Source of the DNA: Butyrivibrio sp. AC2005
Lineage (GTDB): Bacteria > Bacillota > Clostridia > Lachnospirales > Lachnospiraceae
Assembly: GCF_000424145.1 (NCBI RefSeq)
Contig: NZ_KE384138.1
Location: 70,114 to 134,113, forward strand
Direction: 5' to 3'
DNA length: 64,000 bases
Position numbers and translations under genes: made by a program
The notes under the pieces: generated by a model
The model's input: the letters and a program-made list of their open reading frames with translations, nothing else
Databases searched by the model: none
Told to the model about the DNA's origin: nothing
Shown here: positions 23,887 through 33,280 of the stretch, in pieces
Position numbering within the stretch: position 1 is the first letter of the stretch
Layout of the letters: each line of letters begins with the position of its first letter

Positions 23887-24603
23887 ATGAAAAAAAGATC
23901 ATCAAAATGGTTTGACAAGCCTTGGACCAAGGAACGACTTGAAGATACCATCAGATGCCTTATACCGGTAATCATTTATGGTTTTGTTTATCTAACATGG
24001 TTTTTCCACTTGGAAGGTACCAAGGAATTGCATTATACGGTTATTCATTCCGCTCTGGATGATAAGATTCCGTTTGTAGAGATCTTTATCATTCCATATT
24101 TAGGATGGTTTGCATATTGTGCATTCTTCTTTTTCCTGTTCCTTCTCATGTATGACATGGAGGACTTCTTTAAGAATGCGGCATTTTTCTTTACCGGAAT
24201 GACACTGTTTCTGATAATCTCGTCTATATGGCCTAATATACAATATTTAAGACCTGTAGTTATGCCGAGAGACAATGTTTTTACACATATGATTGCGCAT
24301 CTGTATCAGACAGATACTCCCACTAACCTGTGGCCCAGCATCCATGTGTATAACGCAATCGGAACTCATCTTGCAGTTTATAATTCCAAGAGATTCAGTA
24401 AGCTGCTCAAGAATTGTTCGCTTGTCTTCTGCATATCAGTAATTCTTTCGACGATGTTTATCAAACAGCACTCCGTAATAGATGTGCTTGGCGGTATCAT
24501 CTTCGCAGTGGCTACTAACCTTGTTGTATACAAGAGTGAGCTCGTTGTGAATGCTTACCATCGCCATAATGAAAGAATAAAAACCGGAAAGGTATTGCAG
24601 TAA
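23887..24603 (+). CDS. PAP2-superfamily membrane phosphatase
   Basis: 238 residues from ATG 23887 (AAGGTG about ten bases upstream); an in-frame GTG at 23875 is less likely. Five or six hydrophobic segments. The PAP2 motifs are present as QYLRPVVMPRDN, WPSIHVYNAIGTH (Ser-His) and KQHSVIDVLGG (His-Asp). Such enzymes remove phosphate from lipid phosphates such as phosphatidate or undecaprenyl pyrophosphate. It lies downstream of the lipid kinase gene and may balance it. A bidirectional terminator follows. Confidence 0.87.
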   Translation: MKKRSSKWFDKPWTKERLEDTIRCLIPVIIYGFVYLTWFFHLEGTKELHYTVIHSALDDKIPFVEIFIIPYLGWFAYCAFFFFLFLLMYDMEDFFKNAAFFFTGMTLFLIISSIWPNIQYLRPVVMPRDNVFTHMIAHLYQTDTPTNLWPSIHVYNAIGTHLAVYNSKRFSKLLKNCSLVFCISVILSTMFIKQHSVIDVLGGIIFAVATNLVVYKSELVVNAYHRHNERIKTGKVLQ

Positions 24604-24622
24604 GGTATAAAACAAAAAAATA

Positions 24623-24654
24623 AAGCATGACATCTCGCAAGCGGTGTCATGCTT
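24623..24654. terminator. Bidirectional terminator between the PAP2 and glycosyltransferase genes
   Basis: AAGCATGACA and TGTCATGCTT form a ten-base perfect stem around a 12-base loop, followed by CTTTTTTTT on the + strand and TTTATTTTTTT on the minus strand. Confidence 0.85.
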
Positions 24655-24680
24655 CTTTTTTTGTTTTGCACTGCAACAGG

Positions 24681-25706
24681 TTAATTAAAGTTGTATAACT
24701 TCTGAGCAATCTTATATCCGGTAAGTGTAATCTTTCTTCCGCCCTTTCCGGGAAGGTATACGAATACGCCCTCTATTCTATAGCGGAGCTTGCAGTAGAG
24801 TAAGAAGCTTCTGTTCTTAATATACTTCATAAGCTCTTTACGTTTTTCAAGATTCTCTTTTGTTCCTGATGCTATCATCAGTATTGTGGAGATAGCGGTT
24901 ATTATCTCAAGATAATTGAACATGTAGTGGTAACGCTTCTTATTGGATCTGATCATGCCGATATTTTCAACGTAATAATCCACCATAAGCTTGTTAACAC
25001 GAACCTGCTGATCAAGTCTTGATATCATGATCTCCTGATTAACTGACTGATCTGATCTTCCGATGTAATAATAGTAAAAATTCACATCAAGATAATACAT
25101 GGTCTTAACGAAAGGCAGCGGATTAAATACATATATATTGTCCACATAGAAGGTATGCTCAGGAAGCTTAAGTCCGCAATCACGAAGAAGCTTTGTCCTG
25201 AAAATAACGGAATGCATAAGAAGATAATGTCCTATTGTAATCTTCTTTACATCATCCCAGGTAAAGAGTTCCTCTATGGGGAACATTCTGTTATAGCGCA
25301 TAACCTTATGGCGCTGCTCACCTTCCTTGTTGTATACAAAGTTGCTGATAAGAAGGTCCAGTCTTTCACTTCCACCGGCGAACTCCTCCAGTGTAGTAAG
25401 GATTTTCCTGTAAGCAATTTCCTTTACCCAGTCGTCACTGTCAACAACCTTAAAGAAAAGTCCGGTTGCATTCTCCAGTCCTGCGTTAACCGCGGAACCA
25501 TGTCCGCCGTTCTTTTTGTGTATAGCCTTACAAATAGTAGGATATTTTTCAGCATACGCATCAGCTATTGCTGCTGTGTTATCCTTTGAACCATCATCCA
25601 CTATAAGAATCTCAACGTCTTCCCCGCCTACCAGGAGTGAATCTATACATTTTTTCATGTAATCCTGGGAATTATAGCAAGGTACTGCTATGCTAAGTAG
25701 CTTCAT
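24681..25706 (-). CDS. Glycosyltransferase family 2
   Basis: 341 residues. The GT-A opening SIAVPCYNSQDYMKKCIDSLL, then EILIVDDGSKDNT, GGHGSAVNAGLENATG and the metal DxD in KVVDSDDWV identify a family 2 transferase. The C-terminal 150 residues are helical and basic (RKELMKYIKNRSFLLYCKLRYR) and probably contact the membrane surface. It transfers a sugar from a nucleotide donor during cell-surface polysaccharide synthesis; the acceptor is unknown. It is separated by 26 bases from the DUF1653 gene. Confidence 0.9.
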   Translation of the reverse strand: MKLLSIAVPCYNSQDYMKKCIDSLLVGGEDVEILIVDDGSKDNTAAIADAYAEKYPTICKAIHKKNGGHGSAVNAGLENATGLFFKVVDSDDWVKEIAYRKILTTLEEFAGGSERLDLLISNFVYNKEGEQRHKVMRYNRMFPIEELFTWDDVKKITIGHYLLMHSVIFRTKLLRDCGLKLPEHTFYVDNIYVFNPLPFVKTMYYLDVNFYYYYIGRSDQSVNQEIMISRLDQQVRVNKLMVDYYVENIGMIRSNKKRYHYMFNYLEIITAISTILMIASGTKENLEKRKELMKYIKNRSFLLYCKLRYRIEGVFVYLPGKGGRKITLTGYKIAQKLYNFN

Positions 25707-25732
25707 CTTTTTTCATATCTCCTTATTAAATG

Positions 25733-26476
25733 TCACATTCCACGTCTGGTAACTTCAAACTTCTGCTTTGTCAGAAGGAACTCCCTGAGTTCACTGCATC
25801 TGACGTCGGGCTCGTTACCCGGAATCTCGGTGTCCATAGCCATTGCCATGATATCAATCATATCATTTGTAACAACAGGCCTTATCTGGCTTAAAACCTC
25901 TATTCTCTCCGCTGTACTGTTTGCATCAAGGAATTTAACCACAAGCGGATTCATGCCAAAGCTCTCGGCCTCCTCTTCAATCGTACGATTCATATAATTA
26001 TCGTTGATTTCAGGCTTATCCTCATCCTCAAAAAGGCTTTCCTTCTTAGGAGCCTCTTTTTCCTCTTTCTTAAACAATGACTCTGTAACAGACTTCACCT
26101 GAGGCTTGATCTCCGGCTTTATTTCAGGCTTTAATACAGATTTGCTCTCTGATTTTATTTCAGCCTTTATCGCATCAAGCTTCTCAGTCGAAAATTTGCG
26201 AGGCTGTTCAGAGTGTCTTCTGTCTTCCTCAAGGCTCTTATCCTCGTCAGGAGTAAACAGCTCAAATCTCATTCTCTGATCAGGATTGGGATATCTCTCC
26301 CTGTCAACCTCAGACGTAAAATCCTTAAGAGATCTGCAGTATATGGTATAGTCACCGTAGAGTGCCTGATATACAACCTGCTCCTCTCCTGTATCAGCAT
26401 CTCTTGCGATTGTAATTATCTGATACTTTCCGCCTTTAAAATGTCTGTATAGTTCCTGCGGTTTTGGTCTGTTCAA
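25733..26476 (-). CDS. DUF1653 protein with charged repeat linker
   Basis: 247 residues. Residues 5-75 are a DUF1653 domain (YRHFKGGKYQIITIARDADTGEEQVVYQALYGD). The middle is a low-complexity Lys/Glu/Pro/Ser linker with short repeats (KPEIKPEIK). The last 70 residues form a helical domain ending in ELREFLLTKQKFEVTRRGM. DUF1653 is a small beta domain of unknown role. It lies between holA and the glycosyltransferase gene on the same strand. Confidence 0.75.
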   Translation of the reverse strand: MNRPKPQELYRHFKGGKYQIITIARDADTGEEQVVYQALYGDYTIYCRSLKDFTSEVDRERYPNPDQRMRFELFTPDEDKSLEEDRRHSEQPRKFSTEKLDAIKAEIKSESKSVLKPEIKPEIKPQVKSVTESLFKKEEKEAPKKESLFEDEDKPEINDNYMNRTIEEEAESFGMNPLVVKFLDANSTAERIEVLSQIRPVVTNDMIDIMAMAMDTEIPGNEPDVRCSELREFLLTKQKFEVTRRGM

Positions 26477-26543
26477 AGTAGTATCCTCCTAAATCAGATG
26501 TAGCGCCGGGTCCTTAAAACCCACAACCGATTATATCATAAAT

Positions 26544-27563
26544 TCACTTCCTGGACGATGCTTTTACTATTATCATCTCAACACTTATTATTCTGTCGAG
26601 GCGTCCTGTCTTAACAGCCTCATCGCTCTCAAGGCACATATTAAGTGAATCCTTTAAATCCTTCATCGAATAGCTTCTGGTCCACCCCATTATTTTATCA
26701 GCAACAAAAGGCGGTACCCCAAGCTTAGATGCTGCAACGCTTTTGTTCACTCCCAGCTCTGCCATTTCCTTTGCACTAAGAAGCTGGTTAAACTGTCTCA
26801 TTATAAGAGCAAGTATCTGCTCCGGAGCAGTTTTTAATGCAAGCAGCTCGTAATATATATTCATGGCCTTTGCCTGATTTTTCATAACTATGGCATCCGT
26901 CATCTCAAAAATCCTGCTTGTCAGCCAGTTTGCACAGATTTCATCCACATCCTTCTCGGTAACTTCCGTCCTTCCGTAGCAATAGCTTACGAGTTTTTCC
27001 ATCTCGTGAACCATATTGGACATATCCGTTCCTACACGGTTTATAAAATAGGCAATTGTCCTTGTGGATATTAAAAAGCCTTCATTTTTCATCTTCATCG
27101 CAACCCACTTATATAGCTGCTGTTCATCGGGTGTCTCGCAGTTAATATCAAGTCCCAGTTTGCTTACAGCCTTATACATGTCCTTGCGCTTATCAACAGC
27201 GGATTCGACAAATAAAAAGGCTGTTGTCTCCGACTGGTGCTTCAGATAGTCTGCCAGTTCCGGACATCCGCTTTTAAAAAATCCGCTATCCTCAATTACT
27301 ATAACGCGACGCTCGGCAAAAAAAGGAAGAGTTTCCGCCATGTCTATAACCTCAAGAGGATTGATTCCTGCCCCTTCGTAGTGCTGAAGATTCATGGCAT
27401 CTCCGCTTCCAAGAAGTGCTTTTTTCAGCTTATCCCTGTTCTGTTTTCTTAAATAGGCTTCATCTCCGTATACAAGATATGCGGGTCTGAAATTCCCCGT
27501 CTGAATGTCCTGATTTATCTTTTCAGCTTTGACCTTATAGTCTGATGTTTTACTTGCTGCCAT
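26544..27563 (-). CDS. holA: DNA polymerase III subunit delta
   Basis: 339 residues from ATG 27563, preceded by AAGGGAAG; an upstream ATG lacks a site. PAYLVYGDEAYLRKQNRDKLKKA opens the AAA+-like fold, LPFFAERRVIVIEDSGFFK and a YFINRVGTDMSNMVHEMEKL helix follow, with the C-terminal collar helices (ALIMRQFNQLLSAKEM). The delta subunit opens the sliding clamp in the clamp-loader. In Firmicutes holA commonly lies near comEC, as here. Confidence 0.93.
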   Translation of the reverse strand: MAASKTSDYKVKAEKINQDIQTGNFRPAYLVYGDEAYLRKQNRDKLKKALLGSGDAMNLQHYEGAGINPLEVIDMAETLPFFAERRVIVIEDSGFFKSGCPELADYLKHQSETTAFLFVESAVDKRKDMYKAVSKLGLDINCETPDEQQLYKWVAMKMKNEGFLISTRTIAYFINRVGTDMSNMVHEMEKLVSYCYGRTEVTEKDVDEICANWLTSRIFEMTDAIVMKNQAKAMNIYYELLALKTAPEQILALIMRQFNQLLSAKEMAELGVNKSVAASKLGVPPFVADKIMGWTRSYSMKDLKDSLNMCLESDEAVKTGRLDRIISVEMIIVKASSRK

Positions 27564-27639
27564 ATTCTTCCCTTGCCCCATAATCACAATATGTTGTATA
27601 TTATATCATAATATAGAAAAGTTTATGGGAGGAGTAATA

Positions 27640-28044
27640 ATGTTAAAACAGGTATCTATTTACGCTGAAAATAAAAAGGGCTGTTTTCAGAACATCACCG
27701 GTATTCTCAGAAAAAATGACATCAATATCCTCGGATCAGTCACTAATGATTCCGCAGAATATGGAATAATCAGAATGGTGGTTTCAGATCCCGAGAGATG
27801 TATAGAAGTTCTCGGTGCAGCCGGTTATATATGCAAAACAACTCATGTTCTCGGAATTGAGTGTCCCGATGCTGTCGGTGCTCTTGATAACATCCTTAAA
27901 TCTTTATATGAGAGCAACATAAACGTAAATTATATTTATCTGTCATTCAACCGTGAATCCGGTCTTCCCATCATGGTAATGCACACAGATGATGTTTATG
28001 CAGTAGAGAATATACTTGTAAACAAAGGCTACAAGTCGATCTAA
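27640..28044 (+). CDS. Tandem ACT-domain protein
   Basis: 134 residues from ATG 27640, preceded by GGGAGGAG. Two ACT folds: QVSIYAENKKGCFQNITGILRKNDINILG and HVLGIECPDAVGALDNILKSLYESNINVNYIYLSF. Free-standing tandem ACT proteins bind amino acids and are common next to phenylacetate-CoA ligases in anaerobes, but no such gene is present here. It is alone on the + strand and ends at a bidirectional terminator. Confidence 0.88.
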   Translation: MLKQVSIYAENKKGCFQNITGILRKNDINILGSVTNDSAEYGIIRMVVSDPERCIEVLGAAGYICKTTHVLGIECPDAVGALDNILKSLYESNINVNYIYLSFNRESGLPIMVMHTDDVYAVENILVNKGYKSI

Positions 28045-28081
28045 AAAGACAATTTTTAAAACTTTGATATGTTTTGATAAG

Positions 28082-28113
28082 AAAAGACGCGGACTCCCCT
28101 GTCCGCGTCTTTT
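28082..28113. terminator. Bidirectional terminator between the ACT gene and the gene at 28139
   Basis: AAAAGACGCGGAC and GTCCGCGTCTTTT form a perfect 13-bp stem with the loop TCCCCT; A/T tracts on both sides give terminator tails for both strands. Confidence 0.9.
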
Positions 28114-28138
28114 AATATATAAGAATTTCATACCCTGC

Positions 28139-28429
28139 TTATTTTATTTCAGCCCCGTGACTTGCTGCAATAAGCCCAACAGCAAAGGTCAGTGAGATCG
28201 CGATCTCTATACCGATAATAAAACGATCAGTCTGAGTTCTCTTCTCTCCCAGAACCTCAGCATCTTCAGGGGTTTCTGTCCCCTCTCCATCTGCTGTATC
28301 GGATTCCAGGGCCAACTCATAAGAAGTTGCTGAATTATCAGCTGACGAAGCATATACCATTTTGGTAGAACTCAAAGTCTCGAGCAGAATCACGAATATA
28401 AGAATCGTGCCCGCGATTATTTTTTTCAT
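28139..28429 (-). CDS. Small secreted/membrane protein of unknown function
   Basis: 96 residues. A signal peptide or amino-terminal membrane helix (MKKIIAGTILIFVILLETL) is followed by an acidic, Ser/Thr-rich segment and a second hydrophobic helix at 70-90 (IIGIEIAISLTFAVGLIAAS). It may be a two-pass membrane protein. No family recognised. It lies downstream of comEC on the same strand after a gap of about 150 bases. Confidence 0.6.
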   Translation of the reverse strand: MKKIIAGTILIFVILLETLSSTKMVYASSADNSATSYELALESDTADGEGTETPEDAEVLGEKRTQTDRFIIGIEIAISLTFAVGLIAASHGAEIK

Positions 28430-28576
28430 TCCTCACCTCTGTCCTTTTCTTCTCAAGTAACATTATATAGTAAGGGCGCAGAATCGTGTTTACAAGATAT
28501 GAATGGTTTTATTCATAACTCGTACTTGACAAACGGAATTTTTTTCGAACACACGCTAAGCATCGAGCATCCCGTA

Positions 28577-30802
28577 CTAATCTATGTATGTTTTTACTTT
28601 CATCTTTTGATGATCAAAAGATGCAGTAACAGCACCGCTTTGAGCGGTTATGTATGTCTTAGTCCCAGTGTTTTCAAGCCTTTCGAGCACTTCCTTGTGC
28701 GGATGGTTATATTTATTATTAATTCCGCAGCTTATCAGGGAAACCCTTGGTTTTAATAAATTTAAAAATTCTTCATCTGTTGTATACCTGCTTCCATGGT
28801 GTGCAACCTTTAGCAGCGTCAGATTGCTAAACTCATCCCTGTTTTTCCGAATATAATCTCTTAACAGTTCCTGTCCTTCTCCGTCTACATCCCCTGTAAA
28901 AAGAGCCTTAAAATTATCCTTTTTTATATAAAGGACAGTTGAATAAGCATTGGGTTCATCCGTGTACATTTTTTTCACAGGACCCAGGCACCTGATTTCT
29001 ATTGATGCATTGTTGATACAGTCATCACGTCCTATATACGAAACCTTTATCCCTCGTGACAATGCTTTATTCTCAAGAGCTTTGTAATTCTCACCCTTTG
29101 CATCCTCACTGATATCCGGCAAAATCAGATTTTCTATTCTTATACTTCCCACATTCTCTGTATTATCAATAAACTCACCAATTCCACTAATATGATCCTC
29201 ATCCTCATGGGTTACTATAATTGCATCAAGCTTTCCTATACCTCTGTAGGATAAAAAAGGAATCAATTGGTATTTGGCAAGATTCTTTTTGGATGTACTT
29301 CCGCCGTCAATCAGATAATTAGCGGTTTTGGTCTCAATAACAATTCCGTCCCCCTGCCCCACATCAAGCGCCGTAATACGAAGCTGCGGCTTTATTCTGA
29401 TACATAAAACCGTTAATCCGGTGAAAAGAAGTGCGTACCTTACCCTGTCCAATGCCTTTTTCCTACGTTCCTTATCCTTGCCCTTGCACACGTATGTCAC
29501 GGCAGTTCTTCCTCCAAGAAAAACAAATATCCCAAGAATAATCTGATAAACCGTGACTTGCCATATTTTGGCATGTCCTGTGTACCAGGTGTTTGAAGGA
29601 AGAGAGCTTCCTACATTGCAGCAAAGGAGGAACCATTTAATAATAAAATGGCATCCCTTGCCGGATATAACTCCCAGTGGAATAACAAAGGCTCCCAAGG
29701 CAATGCTCAAAATGCCAAGTAGCATCAGCACAGACATAAGTGGCAGTATAAAAATATTAAGTACTATGGAATATACCGGATATGTGTAATAAAAACTCAT
29801 GTTTATAGGGAGTGTAACCAGCATTATTGAAAGGCTGGCTGAAATAATCTTTAGCTTTCCGCTTTTTATCACTTCCGGCATTACAGGAAGCACATAGCCT
29901 ATCGCAAGCACTGCTCCAAAGGACATCAAAAAACCGCTATGCTTAATGTATAGCGGATTCGCCAAAAGTATCATTATTCCTGATAATGCCATAGCAGACA
30001 ACATGTCATAGCTTCTGCCAATAATGTCAGCTCCCAGTTTTACTCCGAACATAACTATTGCTCTAAAGGCAGAGGTACTCATACCACACATACCTCCGTA
30101 CATATACATAACTGTTGTTGCCACTACCGCCGCAAGAGGTATTCCGGCTCCCAGCTTTCTAAGAAGCTTGTACAGAGTCATTCCTATAATGGAAATGTGC
30201 AGTCCCGAAACAGCCATGATATGTATGATTCCGTTTCTCTTGAAATCTTCCTTAATTCCCTCATCAAGGCAATTCCTGTCACCAAGAAGAACCGCTTTCA
30301 TAACTCCTGCATCGGTCTCAGAGAGCACACTGTCCAGCACATGTTCAAAGTAAATTCTGGCATTATAAAGCTTTTCAGCCAACAGGTCTTCATGACCGCC
30401 TATGCCCAATACTTCCACATCTGTAAGACTATATTCAGTTTTCAAAATGCGATAATACTCCCGACTGTCAAACTCGCCGGGATTACGGCTCTCAGAAAAG
30501 TTCTTCACATTCCCTCTGACCTTCAGCACACACCCGATAGGTAATTTGTACATCATGTCATCAAGATATATCAAGACTATCCTGCCACTATCCATCCTAA
30601 GATAGAGAACAAGCTGCTTTTTTCCTGTAAAAGAGCTCGTTTTCTCCTCTTTGCCGTTTATAATTCCTGTAACTGTAATACTTTCCCGATCCCTGGGAAC
30701 TGAGTATTCCTCTGCAGGTAGAAATTGCAGAAGAAAAAAGACAGCAATAGCAAAAAAGGCCCCAACAAAACATAATGGTCTTTTCATCTTAGTTATTTCC
30801 AC
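28577..30802 (-). CDS. comEC: ComEC/Rec2-type DNA uptake protein
   Basis: 741 residues in the classical three-part layout: an amino-terminal DUF4131 beta domain with two membrane helices (1-180), a multi-pass competence domain (about 185-470; VLLGDRNCLDEGIKEDFKRNGIIHIMAVSGLHISI), and a metallo-beta-lactamase domain (about 475-741; DVGQGDGIVI, THEDEDHISG, VAHHGSRYTT). It forms the channel through which single-stranded DNA enters the cell. Its partner comEA lies 3.2 kb upstream in the same orientation, with a GerMN lipoprotein and a two-component system in between. Confidence 0.93.
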   Translation of the reverse strand: MEITKMKRPLCFVGAFFAIAVFFLLQFLPAEEYSVPRDRESITVTGIINGKEEKTSSFTGKKQLVLYLRMDSGRIVLIYLDDMMYKLPIGCVLKVRGNVKNFSESRNPGEFDSREYYRILKTEYSLTDVEVLGIGGHEDLLAEKLYNARIYFEHVLDSVLSETDAGVMKAVLLGDRNCLDEGIKEDFKRNGIIHIMAVSGLHISIIGMTLYKLLRKLGAGIPLAAVVATTVMYMYGGMCGMSTSAFRAIVMFGVKLGADIIGRSYDMLSAMALSGIMILLANPLYIKHSGFLMSFGAVLAIGYVLPVMPEVIKSGKLKIISASLSIMLVTLPINMSFYYTYPVYSIVLNIFILPLMSVLMLLGILSIALGAFVIPLGVISGKGCHFIIKWFLLCCNVGSSLPSNTWYTGHAKIWQVTVYQIILGIFVFLGGRTAVTYVCKGKDKERRKKALDRVRYALLFTGLTVLCIRIKPQLRITALDVGQGDGIVIETKTANYLIDGGSTSKKNLAKYQLIPFLSYRGIGKLDAIIVTHEDEDHISGIGEFIDNTENVGSIRIENLILPDISEDAKGENYKALENKALSRGIKVSYIGRDDCINNASIEIRCLGPVKKMYTDEPNAYSTVLYIKKDNFKALFTGDVDGEGQELLRDYIRKNRDEFSNLTLLKVAHHGSRYTTDEEFLNLLKPRVSLISCGINNKYNHPHKEVLERLENTGTKTYITAQSGAVTASFDHQKMKVKTYID

Positions 30803-30822
30803 GTTGTAATAACTGTGATAAC

Positions 30823-31761
30823 TTACTGTCTGACTATATCAAGGTTCCTTTCAAATACTGTACTAAGAGCTATTTTCTCCATAAAATAGCCCTCGGAGGA
30901 ACCTCCGACTGATATCTGCACCTTGTTAACATCAGCAGTTTCACAGATAGTGTTAACAAGAGAATACAGCGCTATTTTGGGGTCAACATTCCCCACTCTC
31001 GCAAGAATTCCGTTGTCAAAATCCACATAGCATACACCATCTCTGACGGATACGGAATTAATCTTGGCCTGAGAGTTCAATGAAGCACATGCAAGATCAG
31101 TATTTGGTCCTGCAAGCAGTTGTTCAATTACCAGCCTCTGCATGAGAATATTACTATTGTATACTACACTTCTGTAGACAGGAATAAGCTCCTGCCCGTC
31201 CTCAGATGCAAAATAGAGAACAAGCTCTGCTTTTTCATAAGCATTTATCTCATTACCTGCGTTATATACAAAATCATCGGCAGACATATTACCGACAATA
31301 TTCCCACTATCATCAAGAAGAGGAGCATTCTCCACGGTAAAGGTTACGTACTCGACACCGTTAATCTGCGTAAGTGTCCTTACCATAGCCGCCCTGTCGA
31401 GAATTTCAGTAGTCTTCTCCGTTCCAAGGTAAGTGCTGGCAAAATCAAGCTTGAGGACGCCACCGTTAAGTGAATATGAAAGAAGATTTACCGGACCGTA
31501 TATAGGAGCTTCGTACTCCAGCTTTTCGGGCATGGTCTTCATCTGTTCAAGAAGCTCTTCTATAACCGCATCTGTATCATTCAGATCAGCCTTTATTTCA
31601 TAATCCTGAAAGATTATTCCGGTTTCCTTTGTATTAAGATAATACACCTTAACAAGCTTTTCATTATCAACCGCATTTTTCCCTGTGCATCCAACCATAC
31701 AGAAGGGAATAAGCATCAGACACAATATTAAATTTACTATTCTTTTAAATGTGTTATTCAT
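30823..31761 (-). CDS. Lipoprotein with GerMN domains
   Basis: 312 residues with a lipobox (MVGC at residues 22-25), so a lipid-anchored extracellular protein. Two GerMN-like repeats are visible (about residues 40-160 and 180-310): VIEELLEQMKTMPEKL, LKLDFASTYLGTE, MVRTLTQINGVEYVTFTVENAPL, then QRLVIEQLLAGPN, VCYVDFDNGI, LYSLVNTICETADVNKVQISVGG. GerMN domains occur in spore germination lipoproteins and other envelope proteins. Twenty bases after it is comEC, and 31 bases before it the sensor kinase, which suggests one operon. Confidence 0.88.
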   Translation of the reverse strand: MNNTFKRIVNLILCLMLIPFCMVGCTGKNAVDNEKLVKVYYLNTKETGIIFQDYEIKADLNDTDAVIEELLEQMKTMPEKLEYEAPIYGPVNLLSYSLNGGVLKLDFASTYLGTEKTTEILDRAAMVRTLTQINGVEYVTFTVENAPLLDDSGNIVGNMSADDFVYNAGNEINAYEKAELVLYFASEDGQELIPVYRSVVYNSNILMQRLVIEQLLAGPNTDLACASLNSQAKINSVSVRDGVCYVDFDNGILARVGNVDPKIALYSLVNTICETADVNKVQISVGGSSEGYFMEKIALSTVFERNLDIVRQ

Positions 31762-31792
31762 ATACTATGTTATTCCTGAAACTGTACGATCA

Positions 31793-33265
31793 TTACTCCA
31801 AAGACTGCATGTAAATCAGAGGAATGCGAACCGTAAAGGTGGTTCCCACATTTTCCTCACTCTTAACCTCTATGGTACCTCTGTGCATAAGTATCGCATT
31901 ATGAGTTATAGAAAGGCCCAGTCCTGTTCCTCCGATTTCTCTGGATCTTGACTTATCAACCCTGTAGAACCTCTCATATATCCTGTCAATGCTCTCTTCA
32001 GGAATACCAATTCCCGAATCGCTTACTTCGCAGGTAAAATACTGATGATCTGCATCGAGCTTTACTTTGACAAAACCGTCGTCTTTATTGTATTTCACTG
32101 CATTCTCCACGAGATTCATAAGTGCCAGTGAAAGTTTAACTTCATCAATTTCAGCTGTGATTTCTCTTGTAGTTTCCAGTGTCAGTTCTATGTTACGCTT
32201 ATCCGCAATGGGCTTCATTCTCTTCATTATGACTTCCATCATTTGAACAACGTCAACAGAAGTGATATTCAGCGGTGTAGCCTTTTTATCCATTCGTACA
32301 AGTTCCAGAAGGTCATTTATTATCTTGTTTTCCCTGTCTACCTCAGCAGCAATATCCTCCATGAAATCCCTATACACCTCATTAGGCACATCCTCCTGCA
32401 TGATTAGTGAATCTGCAAGGACCTTCATTGATGTAATAGGTGTTTTAAGTTCATGTGAGACATTGGAAACAAATTCCTGTCTTGAGGCATCAAGTGCATT
32501 CATGCGAACCAGAAGCTGATTAAAGGCATTGATTATGTGTTCCGTTTCATAGTAATCGGAACCTGCAATAGGCTCATTTGTAAAGCCGGCCTTAACATCA
32601 TTGATGGCAGAGGTGATTCTGTCAAAGGGTTTAAGCAATCTTCCTGACATAAAAATCGCCACGACAAGTATAAGAATTACAGCGATTACCTCTATGGTAA
32701 CAGCTCTTCTTGTGAGAATATCCATAGTCTGAGCGATATAGTCAGTGGAAACACTGATAAGAAGCACGCCTCTTACAACATCCTGCGTCTCACTCTCAGC
32801 GGCAACATCCCCACTCTCATAGGTTCTTGTCTCAATTATAGGCGCTGTCATCTCAATGTATCTGTTATTCCTGTCATATACTATAGAAGAACCCGTAGCA
32901 CCATTCTTAAGGCAGCCGACTACCTCCTCGGAAATAATCGTCTTGCCCTCACTGATGCCATAGGTATCCTTACGGATATTCAGATCGCTGTCTATAACCA
33001 TAACACGACCATCATATAGATTGGCCAGAAGATCCAGCTCAGCATTAATAACATCTGAGGTGGTATCCGAAAAATAACTGTAATTGATCAGGTGATTTGC
33101 AAGAATCTTCAGCTGTGTGGACACCTCTGACTCTCTTACATTGACTGCACGATCTTCGTAGCTTTCAAGAATCGCAGAATGAATCACGAGGCATGAAATC
33201 AGCCCCGTGAAAAAAACAAGTGAAAATATTCTGAATCTAAGACTTTTAAATGGGTTATATATCAT
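31793..33265 (-). CDS. Sensor histidine kinase (WalK/PhoR type)
   Basis: 490 residues. Two membrane helices (about 12-32 and 188-210) flank an extracellular sensor domain, followed by HAMP, the dimerisation box FVSNVSHELKTPITSMKVL with the phospho-acceptor histidine, and an HATPase domain with NLVENAVKYN, DSGIGIP, RFYRVDKSRSREIGGTGLGL. It phosphorylates the response regulator whose gene ends 15 bases upstream. The pair resembles WalRK or PhoPR, but no yycH-type partners follow; GerMN and comEC do instead. Confidence 0.93.
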   Translation of the reverse strand: MIYNPFKSLRFRIFSLVFFTGLISCLVIHSAILESYEDRAVNVRESEVSTQLKILANHLINYSYFSDTTSDVINAELDLLANLYDGRVMVIDSDLNIRKDTYGISEGKTIISEEVVGCLKNGATGSSIVYDRNNRYIEMTAPIIETRTYESGDVAAESETQDVVRGVLLISVSTDYIAQTMDILTRRAVTIEVIAVILILVVAIFMSGRLLKPFDRITSAINDVKAGFTNEPIAGSDYYETEHIINAFNQLLVRMNALDASRQEFVSNVSHELKTPITSMKVLADSLIMQEDVPNEVYRDFMEDIAAEVDRENKIINDLLELVRMDKKATPLNITSVDVVQMMEVIMKRMKPIADKRNIELTLETTREITAEIDEVKLSLALMNLVENAVKYNKDDGFVKVKLDADHQYFTCEVSDSGIGIPEESIDRIYERFYRVDKSRSREIGGTGLGLSITHNAILMHRGTIEVKSEENVGTTFTVRIPLIYMQSLE

Positions 33266-33280
33266 CTCAGCAACCTTTAA

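Noticed and set aside
28499..28516. ATGAAT-N6-ATTCAT palindrome resembling an ARG box
   Set aside because: Single, AT-rich and not near arginine genes; likely chance.
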